Of a stretch of DNA of 64,000 nt, positions 1 through 33,230 are shown one piece after another. Numbering within the stretch: position 1 is the stretch's first letter; every line of letters begins with the position of its first letter. A program made the position numbers and the translations under genes. The notes beneath the pieces were generated by a model. The model made no database searches and was not told the origin of the DNA. It saw only the letters and a list, made by a program, of their open reading frames with translations. The DNA is from Thunnus maccoyii (Eukaryota > Chordata > Actinopteri > Scombriformes > Scombridae). The stretch covers positions 13,559,111-13,623,110 of the forward strand of contig NC_056552.1 of the NCBI RefSeq assembly GCF_910596095.1. The letters run 5' to 3'.

Positions 1-1731
1 TGCTGCAAATCAATGAGCAAGACTGCTTCATGGTTATATTAGATTTATGTTATTTTTGCATCATTGTGTTATTGTTATTTTATCTATGAAAAGTTTCTCA
101 TTTTTTCTTCTGTTCTTGGATTTTATCTTTATCACTCAGTCCTCCCTCAGTGGTTCTGCATCAATAATTCTGCTGATTTCTTTGTCGCTTGGCAGTGAAT
201 GTACTTTTATCAGCTTTCTGACAGCCAAGTTGACTGACTCACGTCCGTCACTGTCTTCCTTTCTACACACTCACACCCACAAATGTTCCCCATTCGTTTA
301 GAAGCTTTCAGTCTAATCACTGCCATTCACAGCAACAACCAGACTGCTTTGTAATGCAAATGTGTCCCATCCTACATTAACATCAATGAATCAGATCCAT
401 TTCACGCCTATTGAAGAAACACTGATAACATGTTCTTTTAATGACTAAGTGTCCCAATGATTCAGTCAGAACTGTGACTTTCACAAACAGTTACAGTTCA
501 GGCTATTGTTTGTCTGCTCTAAGCTCATCTGGCTAAGGTAATAAATTAGATGACTCCAGTGTATTCTAATTTAATACTTTTCCCTTAATCTTGTTTGTCA
601 TTATACCATTAATCATTAAATACATATAAGTGTTAATTGTTTCTGTTTCTTTATGTCTGTCAATGAAAAGAATCAGCCTGAGGGCAGGAACAGGTTCCAA
701 TGGCCACAGGTGCCTCTTAGGGTCATACAACCACATAGTTTCCATTCACTCATCACAGTTCAGGAATCCTCTCACCCTTCTTTCACAACAGTGAAATCTA
801 AGATTGCATCTTCTTGTCCTTTGATAGTTGCCTCACTCTTGGATGTGGAAATGGGCTAAGATAGTAGCATGATTTATAATAGTTAGAATTAAGCGCCAGG
901 ATGGGAAACAGCCAAGAACACTCCCTTCACAAAATGTTTGATATGGTAATTATTAACACATTAGTCTGACACAACAGCTTGTAGTAGGATATGTTTGTAG
1001 GATATTAAGTTTCCCATTGTTTTCACTTTTAATGCTTCTCTCACAAAAGGGTGTGTACTTATCAAGTATGCTCTTGGGATCTTTGGTGCAAGAAATGTGT
1101 TTGTCATCTATTGCTATGCATATGTACACACACACACACACACGTTCACACAGGAGTGAATGTTCTTCTGTGCTTTTGCAGGGTGTGTTCCTAAATGTGA
1201 CTTCTGAGATACAATGGCAGCTTATTGTTGCAAGGCAGGGAGTAACTTCAACACTGGGCTACGTCTGCACTTCGCTGTGCAGCTCAAAGTCTTCAAAGAG
1301 GCTGATAGTGGTGTATTACTTTAACTCAGAACAGACAGAATCAATTTTGATATCTTAAATGCTGTATCTTAAATATCTTAATATATGCAGTATGAATCTG
1401 GTATTAATTATTTTAATTTAAAATACTTACAAGAGGAGACTCTGAAGTAACACTTTCCTATCTGAGCGAGTGAATTAAAGTGTGTTAGGATGAAAAGGGT
1501 GACAAAGGTTTCACATCCTTTGTGATTATTCCCAGGCGTTGTGTGTGTGTGTGAATGGCTCTAGCAATTTGTATGGCTGAATTTTTCCAATATTTGCAGT
1601 GTATCTATCACAATATGGCTAATGTATACACAATCCCAGACTGAACAATCAAATTGAATCAGCTGAATGTGCCGCATTCTGCCATGAATTACATCTGACA
1701 AAACTCCTCACTTGAAAATCAATCAATCAAA
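1..1731. other. Non-coding stretch at the window start
   Basis: I see no supportable exon here. Open frames are short and lack domain similarity or flanking splice signals. A short (AC)n run lies at about 1129-1143. If the long SH3-containing dnmbp isoform exists in this fish, its exons would be upstream of the window and this stretch would be intron. Confidence 0.5.
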
Positions 1732-2880
1732 CTTTATTTGTATAACACCTTTCATACAGGTTAGTGCAGTTCAAAGTGCTTCACAGGTGACTGACAAGCC
1801 GATAATAAGACAGAACAAGTGTAGGCCGAAAACAAAAGGAAACAATTTGAGACCAATGCATGTGAGAAAAATAAAAATGTAGGCTAATAAAATAGATTTA
1901 AAAGCTATAAGAGTAATAGTAGTAAAATAGAGTGAAATAAAACTAGATAAAACAGATTATAAAGACAAAGCAAAACAAAGACATTAAATTGAGGGATAAA
2001 AAAATATATGTAATAATATGAATGATAATAAAATAACAGATAGAATACAATTTGCCAACATAAATACAATAAGATAAATTAATGAAATAAAGTAATTAAT
2101 GTCTATAAACCATTTTAATCAAAAGGCTGAAGAGGCAGGTTTTAAGTCCAGCTGCTCTCAGATCCTCATGCAGGCTTGTTCCAGCTGCTCGGAGCATAAA
2201 AGCTAAAAGCTGCTTCAGCAAAGATTTTAGTCCTGCACTTTGCACTTTGGAACAACTAAGAGACTTGTGTCAGAGGACCGTACTGGTTCATACACTTCGT
2301 GTGAAGTATGTGAGGCATATATGTCGATGCAAGACCACGAAGGGCTTTAAAAACAAGTAAAAGAATTTTAAAATCAACATGGAAACTGACAGGCAATCAA
2401 TGTAAGGACTTTAAAACAGGTGTAATGTGTTCTCTCCTTCTGGTCCTGTTCTGAATCAGCTGTAGCTGAATTGTAACTTTTTTGAGTAGACCAGATAGGA
2501 GAGCAGTAGTCTAGCCTGCTTGATATGAAAGCATGCATTACTCTCTCTGTGAGAAATGGTCAAACTTTAGCAATATTTTAAATATTTTTGAGGTGAGTTT
2601 CTCTCTCAGCTTTAGAATCTATGACTAAAATTTTAATTTTATCCTGGTTGAGCTGTAAAACATTTTGTGAGATCCAGACATTAACATCTAAAATACATTT
2701 TAGAAGGGATTCAATTGGTGCTGTGTCATCAGGAGACATGACGGCATAAAGTCGGCATAAAATCGGCATAACTATGGAAAGAGATGCCATGGCTCCTGAT
2801 GACATCACCAAGGGGTAGATTGAAAAGAAGTGGCCCTAAAATTAATTCTTGGGGAACCCCACAGGTTATTTTGGAGGTTT
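1732..2880 (-). mobile_element. Decayed non-LTR (LINE) retrotransposon, 3' part of reverse transcriptase
   Basis: Read on the minus strand, 2870 to 2580 gives a degraded reverse transcriptase segment. It has a GVPQ...LGPLLF-like block, then a run similar to the fish-LINE phrase LQLNQDK with an upstream [11 protein letters not shown] motif. Further down (about 2560-2100) come KSLH.LPVSF-like and FKILLLVFKAL-like blocks typical of the C-terminal part of these ORFs. The YADD catalytic box is decayed, in-frame stops are present, and roughly 60 codons appear deleted near 2580-2540. The minus-strand 3' end at about 1732 finishes in AAATAAAG followed by a TTGA-type tail, typical of fish LINE 3' ends. 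The clade (L2, CR1 or Rex1-like) is not resolved. The element is dead. Confidence 0.75.
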
Positions 2881-5480
2881 TGGAGAAGTGACAGTCCAAT
2901 GTGATTCATCAGTCTATTCAAAAGAATTTTGTGATCAACTGTATCAAAAGCAGTGCTCAGATCAAGTAGTAGTAGAAAATAAATCTGATTTAGCTAGATT
3001 TGGATTACAGTTTATTCAGAATCATATAATAATTTGGACAACAAACAATTTTGGACAGCAAAATTATGAGCTTGATGTGATCATTTAATCACATTACTTT
3101 TCCTCCTAAGGCTGATAGATAATAATATTGACTTATTGCCAGCCCAGCATGGCTGTGTTAAAGTTTCAGTAGACGAATCTGGCACAAAGTTACAAAAAAC
3201 ACTTTTATTATACATTACATTATGCTCTATGTGCCTTACAGCAGATTTTCAGATATCCTGTGCCCAAGTATTACACAGTATGCTTGTAAATGCATCATAT
3301 AATGGCTGATATGAAATGACACATACAGTATAACTTGATAAAGCCTCTGTTAATATTTGTGAAATGTGGTCATAAACAGCTTTCTTTTACACACTAATGC
3401 AGGTTTTTCTGCCTGTACCACATCTTTCTGTTTCGTCTTTTCTTGTTTAAGCTCTTTGACCTTCAGCCTCCTCTAATTCTTTAAACCCACTATTAAAATG
3501 CCTCCCTCAGCTTCCATGACTCCACAGCCTGATCTATTTAACACTGTTTTCAGGATCTGTTTCAGCTTCAGGTTTCCCTCAGTCAGCCTTGCAAACTGGG
3601 AGACTTCTAGGCTGCAGACAGTTTGATATATGACCTTATTCTTGTTCATCGCACGACTTTCTCTAGATGTGCTGAGTTTTGATCAAGCATTTGACAGCTT
3701 CATTTACATCTGCTAACACAACCACGGAAAGGAATGCTGTATTTGACATTCCTACAGTTGACGCACGTACACAAACGAGCAGTTTCGATCGTGTTCTGCC
3801 ACTGAAAGCTGAGATGTTGAACACCGATAATTAAACAGTCTTACATAAGAAAAGAACAATGTCTAAGTAAGATTTTTATGCTCAGTCTTATCTTTCGAAA
3901 CTGCATCTGATGTGTCTTGGCTGGTTCTCTGCAAAAATGTGCATCTTAACAATGATTTTCAGTATTTTTCTCCTAATAATATCATTTAGTAACAGTACAT
4001 ATTGTTGCATAAACATAGAACGTAAAGTGTCTTTGCTTGTGTCAAATTTGTTATTTTATTAGTCTATTATTTTGGCTGTTCTTTGTTTCCACGAATTTTG
4101 TTAGTAAAGTGCTTTTTTTTCAAGCAAGAGGCTTGTTTCCATGTTTTCAGTTTATTTTACACCTTTATGTTTTCTCTCCTGGTTTGTGATAAGGTTCGTC
4201 CAAGCTGGGCTAACTTGATGCCAGTTTAATCAAATAAGGAAGTGGGTTTTACGCAAAGTCCAAATTATGAAAAAAACATTGGCATTCAGAGAACACACAA
4301 GTGCTAGCTAAATTTACACTGTCTCACATGTGTGTCTATGTGTATCCCGTGCATTTAAATGTATGCAGTTCCTTTAAACCTGTTTTTTTAGTGCCTGCCT
4401 CTTTTCATGGAGTGCGGGGGGAGGGATATATTATACTGCAGCTTTATGAATAGGCCTGAGTTTTTTCTCACACTAAAAGATCATGTCTCTAGTGAGAGAG
4501 AGAGTGGGGACAGTCTTCAACAATAGCTCATTGTACACACCAGCAACTACTTATTCAGGTTTCTGTTCTAATCAGGCTGTGTATCTTTCACTCCCCAGAC
4601 TCAGTTGCTCTACCAAAATAGTATAATAAATCCTTTACTTAGATCTTTCCCTCTTACTTGTTTTCGCACACTCCTCTTTCAATCAGTCATTTCTCCAAAG
4701 TGGAAAACTTGTTTGAAACAAAATCACGTGGACATCTTTGTGTGTAAAAGCTTTGCTCCTCCCTGAAATGTAGGGCTGAGGTCAGTTTCTTGCACAGTTT
4801 CAGTTTGTCCACAAATATCATGGCCTTTGGACCAGCATTGGAAGTTAGAATATGAAAGTTAGAGCTGGTTGTATACACAGACAGGAACGGGTTGCATTAT
4901 TGCTTCAGCCACTGCAGCCAGCATTAATGACTTGTTGAACATGGCAATGAAAACCACAGGAAATAGCAAAAACAGAGGAAACAGGATACAAGGAAGGATG
5001 GAGGATTGTTCATGGCAGTGAAAAAAAGCATTTGGTGCCAAAGACTGTGGCCCCTCAAAGGCAAATTGTGAAGTTAGTCTCCATCTTCCATCAAAGAAAT
5101 CTCTCCAGGCAGACTGTTTTCCTGCAAACAGAGGTACTAGCCAATTGAAACAATGGGAGGGGCTTTTGGGCTAATCCTCCACTCATGTGACTCCACTGAA
5201 TCATTAACCCAAGGAGGCCCCTCCCTACCCCCCTCTCCTTCCACGATTCGCTGAGATGGCTACAGGGAGGGTACGATTCAGTTATGCTGAGGGCTAGGAG
5301 GCGTTGGGGCCAGGCAGTCCTGCTGAGGCAGTGGAGAAGAGAAAACAAGTGGGAGAGTTACAGGCAATATGCCTGACAGGTGGAGTCTCCCACAGCACTT
5401 TGTTATGGAATGCAGGATTTTGGAGAGAGAGAATAAGCCACGTTGAACAAGAAACCATATCAGCTCAGGTACGGCTGATT
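2881..5480. other. Non-coding region upstream of the dnmbp internal first exon
   Basis: No coding exon is supported. The last few hundred bases before 5496 should hold the 5' UTR and promoter of the short dnmbp transcript. A TATA-like run (ATATATTATA, 4426-4435) follows a G-rich patch but lies about 1.06 kb upstream of the ATG, so linking it to that transcript is a guess. Several upstream ATGs precede 5496. An in-frame TAA at 5481-5483 closes the frame just before the chosen start. Confidence 0.4.
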
Positions 5481-5495
5481 TAAACAGCAAGGACC

Positions 5496-26121
<20,626 letters not shown>

Positions 26122-27340
26122 ACAATTTGAACCAAGTGCTGATACCTGAGACTGTATTGCGATCACACTGTGAGCACACACAGAACAAAAAGACAAACAA
26201 GCATCTGGACACATGGTGACTTATTTTTTGATCTGTTGTCATGGAGTTTGAAAGTGAGAAGGACTGACTAGTGCTGCTGACTACTCAAAGTTAGCATTAT
26301 ATGCCTATATTTATAGACTTTTTATATTATTTTTACTTACTGGAAACTGCACCCTACCCCCTCTCGTTTCCAGTGGAAAACCTGTGAATTGCACCAGGAT
26401 TTTGCCATATTCTCTGGGGCTGAAGATAATGAATGATATGCTTAAAGACAGAATGAGTAGGATTTGTCGGTTGTGGTTTGTAAACACAACATTCAAAGTT
26501 GGCCCCTGCTGCCCGGCTCAACGGCACCAGAAGTGCTACGCTGCTATGTCACTATGTTCTTATAGAGTCCCACTGCCCAAAGGTTGACACCCAGAAACGC
26601 CCGAACACAGCAAAATAATAATAAGATACAGGCAGAGGGCAGAGTCTCTGCACATACAGACACCACCACACACTTCTAGTGGGTCATAAGTGATGATTGA
26701 GAGGGATTATTTTTGTATGAGTCTATACATTGTGTTTTTTTTTAGGAAAATCCTACTCATTCTGCCTTTAAGAGAACAGTCTTAAAGGGTAGCACATTGG
26801 GAGATTGCAATGGAAATGTGAATGTTTTGGGTTCAGACTGGTTCTTCTAAACTGAGATCAAATGGTATGCCGACAGACTGACCTAAACACTGTATTAATG
26901 ACATTTTCTGCATGTGGAATGCATACATTTATACTCAACAATCCAAGTGTGAAGCACTTAATGATGAATCAATGGTTGCAGGTTTGAAGTGTCTGTCAAT
27001 AAGAGTTTGGAGTGTTGTATGACATTGATACCAACCATATGAATTAAAAACACATAACCAAGTTGAATGACATATGACTTATGGTTTACAAGCACTCCCC
27101 TTTACCTTTCTGTCAGTGACCTGAATACATTTTTTTTACTGGTGTGACACTGAGCAAACAGGTGTTGACCCTTTTACCTGTAAGAGGAGGTTAACGAACA
27201 GGGAGAGCAAGATCGTGGTCTGTTCTCAACTCCACATGCTCCCCGTGTACATTATATATAGTGCTGTATATTGAGAACATGCTATTGCACCCACTGTAAA
27301 GTGATCACTGTTTGAATAAAAAACAGCTCAGCTGACAAAT
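26122..27340 (+). other. dnmbp: dnmbp 3' UTR with AATAAA near 27315
   Basis: Runs from the stop codon to about 20 bases past AATAAA at 27315-27320. It contains an inverted-repeat element (26442-26771), so the mature mRNA would carry a potential hairpin. The exact cleavage site is not visible from sequence. Confidence 0.6.
26442..26771. mobile_element. MITE-like inverted-repeat element in the dnmbp 3' UTR
   Basis: The left end TTAAAGACAGAATGAGTAGG and the right end (reverse complement TTAAAGGCAGAATGAGTAGG) form near-perfect terminal inverted repeats of about 24 bases. TTAA occurs at both outer ends. Internal blocks (ATTCAAAGTTGG, GCCCAAAGG.TGAC.CCCAGAA, ACAGCAAAATAATAA) recur at 61956-62578, which defines a family. 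There is no coding capacity. The TTAA ends would suit a piggyBac-type target site, but they may belong to the repeat itself. Confidence 0.8.
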
Positions 27341-28282
27341 CAGAAGAGTGTCATAAAGATTTTTTGTTTGTTTGTTTGTTTTTCCCTCTGTCATGTGGAC
27401 AATCAATGTTATGTTGTCACTGTGCTGCATACTTTAGGGGTGTTTTTAGGGTTATCGATGACTACAAAATTATGTAATCTGTCATCTGTAGATGTCAGAG
27501 ATTCCCACCAGTGCATGAACGAACCACAGAGACAGACTTTTCAAATAAATCTACACTTTCAGCTGTTTTACTGCAGAACAATAATTCAAATTTGACTGTG
27601 ATGGATTGTTTATTTCTGGCAGGTTTAAAAACTGCATGCTCATTTTTATGCATGATTGTATTTACTGTATATAAAATGTATATGGAAAAATACATTTAGA
27701 TAATCTAAAAACTATGTATATATTCTGCACAATATTAAGCAGTAATGTAAAGTGTTCACAAATGGGACTAATATATACTGAAACATCTGTGTAGACCTTT
27801 AACTACAGTAGCAATTACTATCACCTGTCAATGCTTTAAGGAATTTTATTTCAGCCAGGACAACACAGCATAATAGCAATTTGCAGGAATGGATTGCAAT
27901 ACTGGGCCACAGTATTTTGAATGTTAAAAACATGTTACAAAATGCATAAAAAATGTAGTCTAAATTCTGTGATGCTGTATCAGCTGCTCTTGTTAACAAA
28001 GCAAATCTCCTCTTGCATGCTGAGAAACCTCAGGCCATTCTTTTAACCTTTTGATCACACTTTAAAGATTTTAGAGTCAATTTTACTCAGTCTATTTTAA
28101 AAGCCCTTTGTGGCAACAGTGCAGCCTAGCCTGTATCTTTTAAATGTATTTCTATGCTCATCGAGATCTGGACCATTTAAGTTGCCCTTTTACTTTTGAT
28201 GACCTATTCAAAAGATAAAGTCACAGGGCAAAAAAGACAAAGTTTTGAATCACACGTAACTCCTGTCAAATCAATGCAGAGT
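27341..28282. other. Intergenic region, dnmbp to first habp2 gene
   Basis: AT-rich with short open frames only. No exon, RNA gene or recognisable repeat was found. The 5' regulatory region of the downstream gene begins at its end. Confidence 0.55.
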
Positions 28283-28343
28283 GCTAATGATTAACAGGTG
28301 GGTGGGGTGTTTGGGGGTCTTCGGGTGAGGGGGGTTATTTAAG
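28283..28343 (+). promoter_or_regulatory. habp2: Promoter of first habp2 gene: HNF1-like site and TATA-like box
   Basis: GCTAATGATTAAC (28283-28295) matches the HNF1 palindrome GTTAATNATTAAC at all but one position and lies 106 bases before the ATG. A TATA-like TTATTTAAG follows at 28335-28343, about 50 bases before the ATG. HNF1 sites are typical of genes expressed in liver, which fits a plasma protease. Binding is inferred. Confidence 0.6.
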
Positions 28344-28388
28344 ATGGTCTGAGCAAAAAGCAAACCACAAACCTCCACTGGCGCCATC

Positions 28389-31300
28389 ATGGCCAGGGTC
28401 TACATCACCACAGTCTACTTAATAGCTGTACTTGTACAGCTGGGTGCACTCACTGCATTTGGACAGGAGTTGTATGTAAGTATGTATATAATAGTATAGG
28501 ATGAATGCCATTTGTTGGAAACATCTATAAACAGGCAACACTTTTAGGAATCCATGCATACATTCAATATTTTGGACAATACAAAGACAACAAAAACCAG
28601 GCGTGGATGTTATTAAAACTGCTGGAATCTTGACCAGATTTGATCAAAAGAAGGATTTGAAGCGTGCATGATTTGTTTCATCTCTACCATTTCCAATCTA
28701 TACATCCTGTAACTGTATATTTATGTACATTTAGAAACTGTCCAGCAGAAGTACAGACTTCTACTGTTGTCCATTTAAAAAAAATATTATGCAACATTTG
28801 AGAGAGAATTGATATATTTTGTTTTTGTTGCAGATAATCACAGAAACAGATGACACTGGTGGTAAAAAAAAACACTTTCAATTGAACTTCCAGTAAACTT
28901 TATCTGTTTCTCATGTGTGGAATGCTTCAATGATTCTCTTTTCCTCACAGATTATGAGTATTATTATGATCTTCCCACTGAAATCCCAGCAGAAGATGAT
29001 TATTTGACTCTAGATGACTGGTTGTATGAACTCCTGGATGACCCCTCAGATAGTACAAGTACGTGTGATAGCCAGTTTTTGCACTGTTTTTACAGAGAAG
29101 TGTAACATGGATATCTGCTCTGACTCAACATCTACTGACTGAGACATGAACTGATACAGAAACAATCAATTGCACTCTGGCCAAGACTGTTTTGTTTTTT
29201 TCTAACACATTTTTAAAATGTATGTTAACTGCACATAAGCTGCACATGAGGTGTTTATGCTATCAAGCATTTATGATTCTGTCTTCCTGTAGATAACTGT
29301 GATCCCAATCCATGTTTGAACGGAGGTTTGTGTGACACCGTTCTTAATGGGGGCTTCATATGTTCGTGCCCTGAGCCCTACACAGGAAAGAAGTGTCAAA
29401 CAGGTAGGACTCTCTACCAGTGCTCATTGACATGGATCAAAGGGGAGTTTCAGAAAAGCTAAGACAGTAATGTATGTGAATGCCAGAAATATGTTTTTGT
29501 TTTTTTTTGTTTTTTTTAACTCTTTTTGAACTTTTTCATTGACAGGCACATTTTCACTTCACTGTCTGTTGACTGAATCAAGAATCAGCCACAGTTTTTA
29601 TTTTATTCATTTTATAATATCAGAGCTTTCATCACAATACAGAAACAAAATACATTCCTTGACAAGATGTTTTTTAAGTAAAAAGTGGAAGCATAATGAT
29701 GCCTGGAGCACAATATTATCAAAGGAAAAAAGAGAAAGCTTTTTTTCAGCTATTTGAAGGGTTTGAAAAGATCCTACTTTAGCGCCCTCCGGTGGTGTTC
29801 AAAAAAGATACACTATGATAGTGGTGAAAATTCTGCACATAATAAAAATACTGGATTTCAAGCTTGATTCTGTATGTATTAAGTTTCAATCACATGTGAG
29901 AAATTTCACCTGAACTAACGTATCACATGTTTTTCAGTGAAAGATGTTTGCAAGAATGCGAAGTGTGGGCAGGGAAACTGCGTTGTCACATCTACTGCGC
30001 CATTCTACGAGTGCAAGTGCAAGCCTCCGTACAAACCACCCAACTGCAGAAAAGGTTTATTTTTATTAGGGAATTATGTTATGAAATAAAGTCTTGTTTT
30101 TTATAGTTTACTTTCATTTTATTTCCCAATTATTTTATTGCATTAGACATGTATCTTCCTGACCTGCATTCACAGCTTCGCCCTGCAGACCCAATCCTTG
30201 TCAGAATGGAGGCTCCTGCAGGAGGGGTCCCAAACGCTCCTCCTCCTTTCAGTGTTCCTGTCCTGCTGGATATAATGGGAAGTTCTGTGAAGTTGGTAAG
30301 TACAACTGTCTGTCTGGAATAGAAAACCACACTTTAAAACCAACCTTTCCTTTATTATAAGACCCCAGATATTACCTGGGAAAAGGGAGCTCAAGAGTCA
30401 ACTGCCCACTGTATTTTTTCATATTTCCAGACCCAAATGACTGTTACCAAGAGGATGGAGAGTTTTATCGGGGCATGGTGAGTGTAACAGTTGATGGGGA
30501 AGACTGTCTGGACTGGAATTCCTATTTCGTCCTGCAGAAAGGGGGAGATCCTTTTAAAGAATATGCCGGGTTTGATGGAATTGGACCACACAATTATTGC
30601 AGGTAAAGAGTCCTTGTGTGTAAATATTGCATATGTTTGTTGTTGATACAACCTTGTGTGTGTTTGAGTGTGCATAAAGTGCATGCGAGGTACACTTAAA
30701 CATTTTGTTATTTGTTTCTGCTCATGTGTTTTTGTAAAACTCTGCAGGATTTGTCTGCACTAAAAGTGCATTTTGTTTTTTTCTCTTTAATGTGTTCTTA
30801 TAACCTTTATAAATTGAAAAGATTAGATTCTCTTATGAATCATTGCAAATGCTTTACAGAATAGGCTTTTAAAATGCATAAATAAAAATGCCAGGTTGTG
30901 AGATTGTTGTAACACTGTGTAGGAGCCATTTTCCGTTGTAGTTTCAGTTTCAGTGGTTGTTTAAAGGTAGCAAATAGTCACTACTTGCTGTGTAAAAATA
31001 TAGAACTTGTATTAAAATCTCTATGTATTCAAGGAACCCTGATGGAGATGATCAGCCCTGGTGCTTCATCAACAAAAATGGCACACTGAAGTGGGGCTAT
31101 TGTAATATCAAGAAATGTTCTGCAGGTAAAACACACATGCACATATACAGTACACACATAAATCCTCGCCTCCTGATGTCTCTTTTCCTCATTTTGATTT
31201 TCCATCCCTCTCAGTTCCAGCCACCCCACCAACCGTCCAGGAAACAGATCCAACTCCAGCCAAGCCGGATGTGGCTGCTACCCCATTCTTCCAGTGTGGG

Positions 31301-33230
31301 AGGCCGCAGCCCGGCCGCTCGGCCAGGATCTTTGGAGGGAAAAAGTCTCTACCTGGCGCACATCCGTGGCAGGTTTCCCTGCAGACCAGACCCATGCAGT
31401 CCACCGGGCCCTTCAACCACATCTGCGGAGGCATCCTCCTTGAGTCCTGCTGGGTTCTCACTGCTGCACACTGCATGTAAGATTTGCATTGTTTTAGGAC
31501 ATACACACTGTTTCAGTCTCAGCACTGTTTGATGTAGATTTATACACGGACACACTCACATGACATGACTATTCTGGTTGTCCAGTAAAAGTGGAATGGA
31601 AATGCAAGTGGTGATGGGAGGAGTGGACATAGAGAAGGATGAAGTATACGACCAGGTGATTCCTGTGGAGAAAGCCATTGTGCACGAGGATTATAAGGAG
31701 AGCCCCTTTGCTCTTCATAATGATGTTGGTGAGATGCAAAGATTTCACATATATACATTTCATATACATTTGATCATTCAGTTAAAGTGTAATTAATTGA
31801 GTCTCCACTCTTTAATGGAAACTTATCTTCAACTGAACCTGTATCCTAGTATTTTCAATGACAGAGACAACATTCTTTGCTCTTTCCTGTGCAGCCATGC
31901 TGAAGCTGAAAGCCATCAACCAGCCGTACTGCGCTAAAGAAACACGTTTTGTAAAGACAGCCTGCCTGCCAACCCAGCGCTTCGACAGCGGGACCGAGTG
32001 TGTGATCTCAGGATGGGGTGTGACTGAAACACGTGAGTATCATTTGAATCTAAACTTTCATCTACAGACTGCAGGACAACCGTTATAACACAATGATCAA
32101 TGTGAAGCCATAAGATCTTCACACTCTGTGTTGCAACTGCATTATGCAGAATGACTGGTTTTAAGAACACAAAACAAAAAGAACAGAATACAATAAAAAA
32201 AATGTTTTAAACTTTGGCAGCTCATGGATATTCATCCAATTCACCTATATCACGCATTTACATCGGAAAACAGGGTAATGTATTTTCTGCTTTTTCATTT
32301 CACAGGATGTTATTTTCAAGTATGGTATTATTCAATTCATTTTATAAGTGTCAAAAGAAAACAAATTTCTGCAAGAGAATTGTTACTAAAATAGATACTA
32401 AACAGCCACAAACCAAAGTATAGAGTAAAATAAAAATCTTCTCCCATAGCGTTTTCATTTTAATTTATGATTGATTCTGATTTTGATCTGAAAAGTAAAT
32501 TATTTTACTACCAGCAATGCATACAGACCCTGAAATATTTCACAACCTTGTTTATATGAGAAAAGTAAGCACAAGTTGATCAAACCTTTATGTGCAGCAA
32601 ACAGGAATAAAAACATAGTTTATATGGAAAGTGTGCAGCAGATGTCACCAGCTGAAATTACAATATTTACATAAAAGACAAGAAAATGAAAAATGGTAAG
32701 GTTGTATCTTTGTATAAGTTTCTTTATCTTGTACCATGAAGATTTAAAATGTCATTGGATAAGTCTGAATATTAGTTAAACTATTCATTCTTTCTCTTTC
32801 TCTCTCAGAGAAATATGGTACCAACCAACTTCTGGATGCTCGTGTTCTCCTGATCTCTCAGGAGAAATGCAAAGCTCCCCACGTCTACGGAGACTCACTG
32901 GATGACAGCATGTTCTGTGCAGGCAACATGAAAGGAGGTGTCGACTCCTGCCAGGTCTGTGCATGTGCATGAGTATAAGAATGTGTGAGAGATAAGATTT
33001 AATAGTATTCAAGTCAATAAAGAGAGAGAATGAAAAAACCTGATACAAAAAACGTTAATCTGTCCCTGTAGGGAGACTCTGGTGGTCCTCTGGTGTGTGA
33101 GCGTAACGGGACTCACTACGTCGTTGGAGTGGTGAGCTGGGGTGACGGATGTGGCAAGAAGTACAAGCCTGGTGTTTACGTCAACGTCCGCAGATTTATC
33201 GACTGGATTGCTTATAATTTACTCCGATAA
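28389..33230 (+). CDS. habp2: Hyaluronan-binding protein 2-type serine protease (factor VII-activating protease), first tandem copy
   Basis: Thirteen exons: 28389-28475, 28834-28858, 28951-29058, 29293-29403, 29938-30054, 30176-30295, 30431-30602, 31034-31125, 31215-31476, 31586-31728, 31895-32032, 32809-32954, 33072-33230. These give 559 residues, against about 560 in human HABP2. Order: signal peptide (1 to about 25), Asp/Glu/Tyr-rich segment (30-73), three EGF domains (74-110, 111-149, 150-189), a kringle with six cysteines (190-277), and a trypsin-like domain. Activation would cleave R315-I316 (ARIFGG). The catalytic triad is His363 (AAHC), Asp411 and Ser510 (GDSGGP). Asp504 in the S1 pocket predicts cleavage after Arg/Lys. 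Human HABP2 is secreted by liver and acts on coagulation and fibrinolysis factors. The last intron donor GTCTGT is weak. ATTAAA motifs at 33366 and 33492 are candidate poly(A) signals. Confidence 0.93.
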
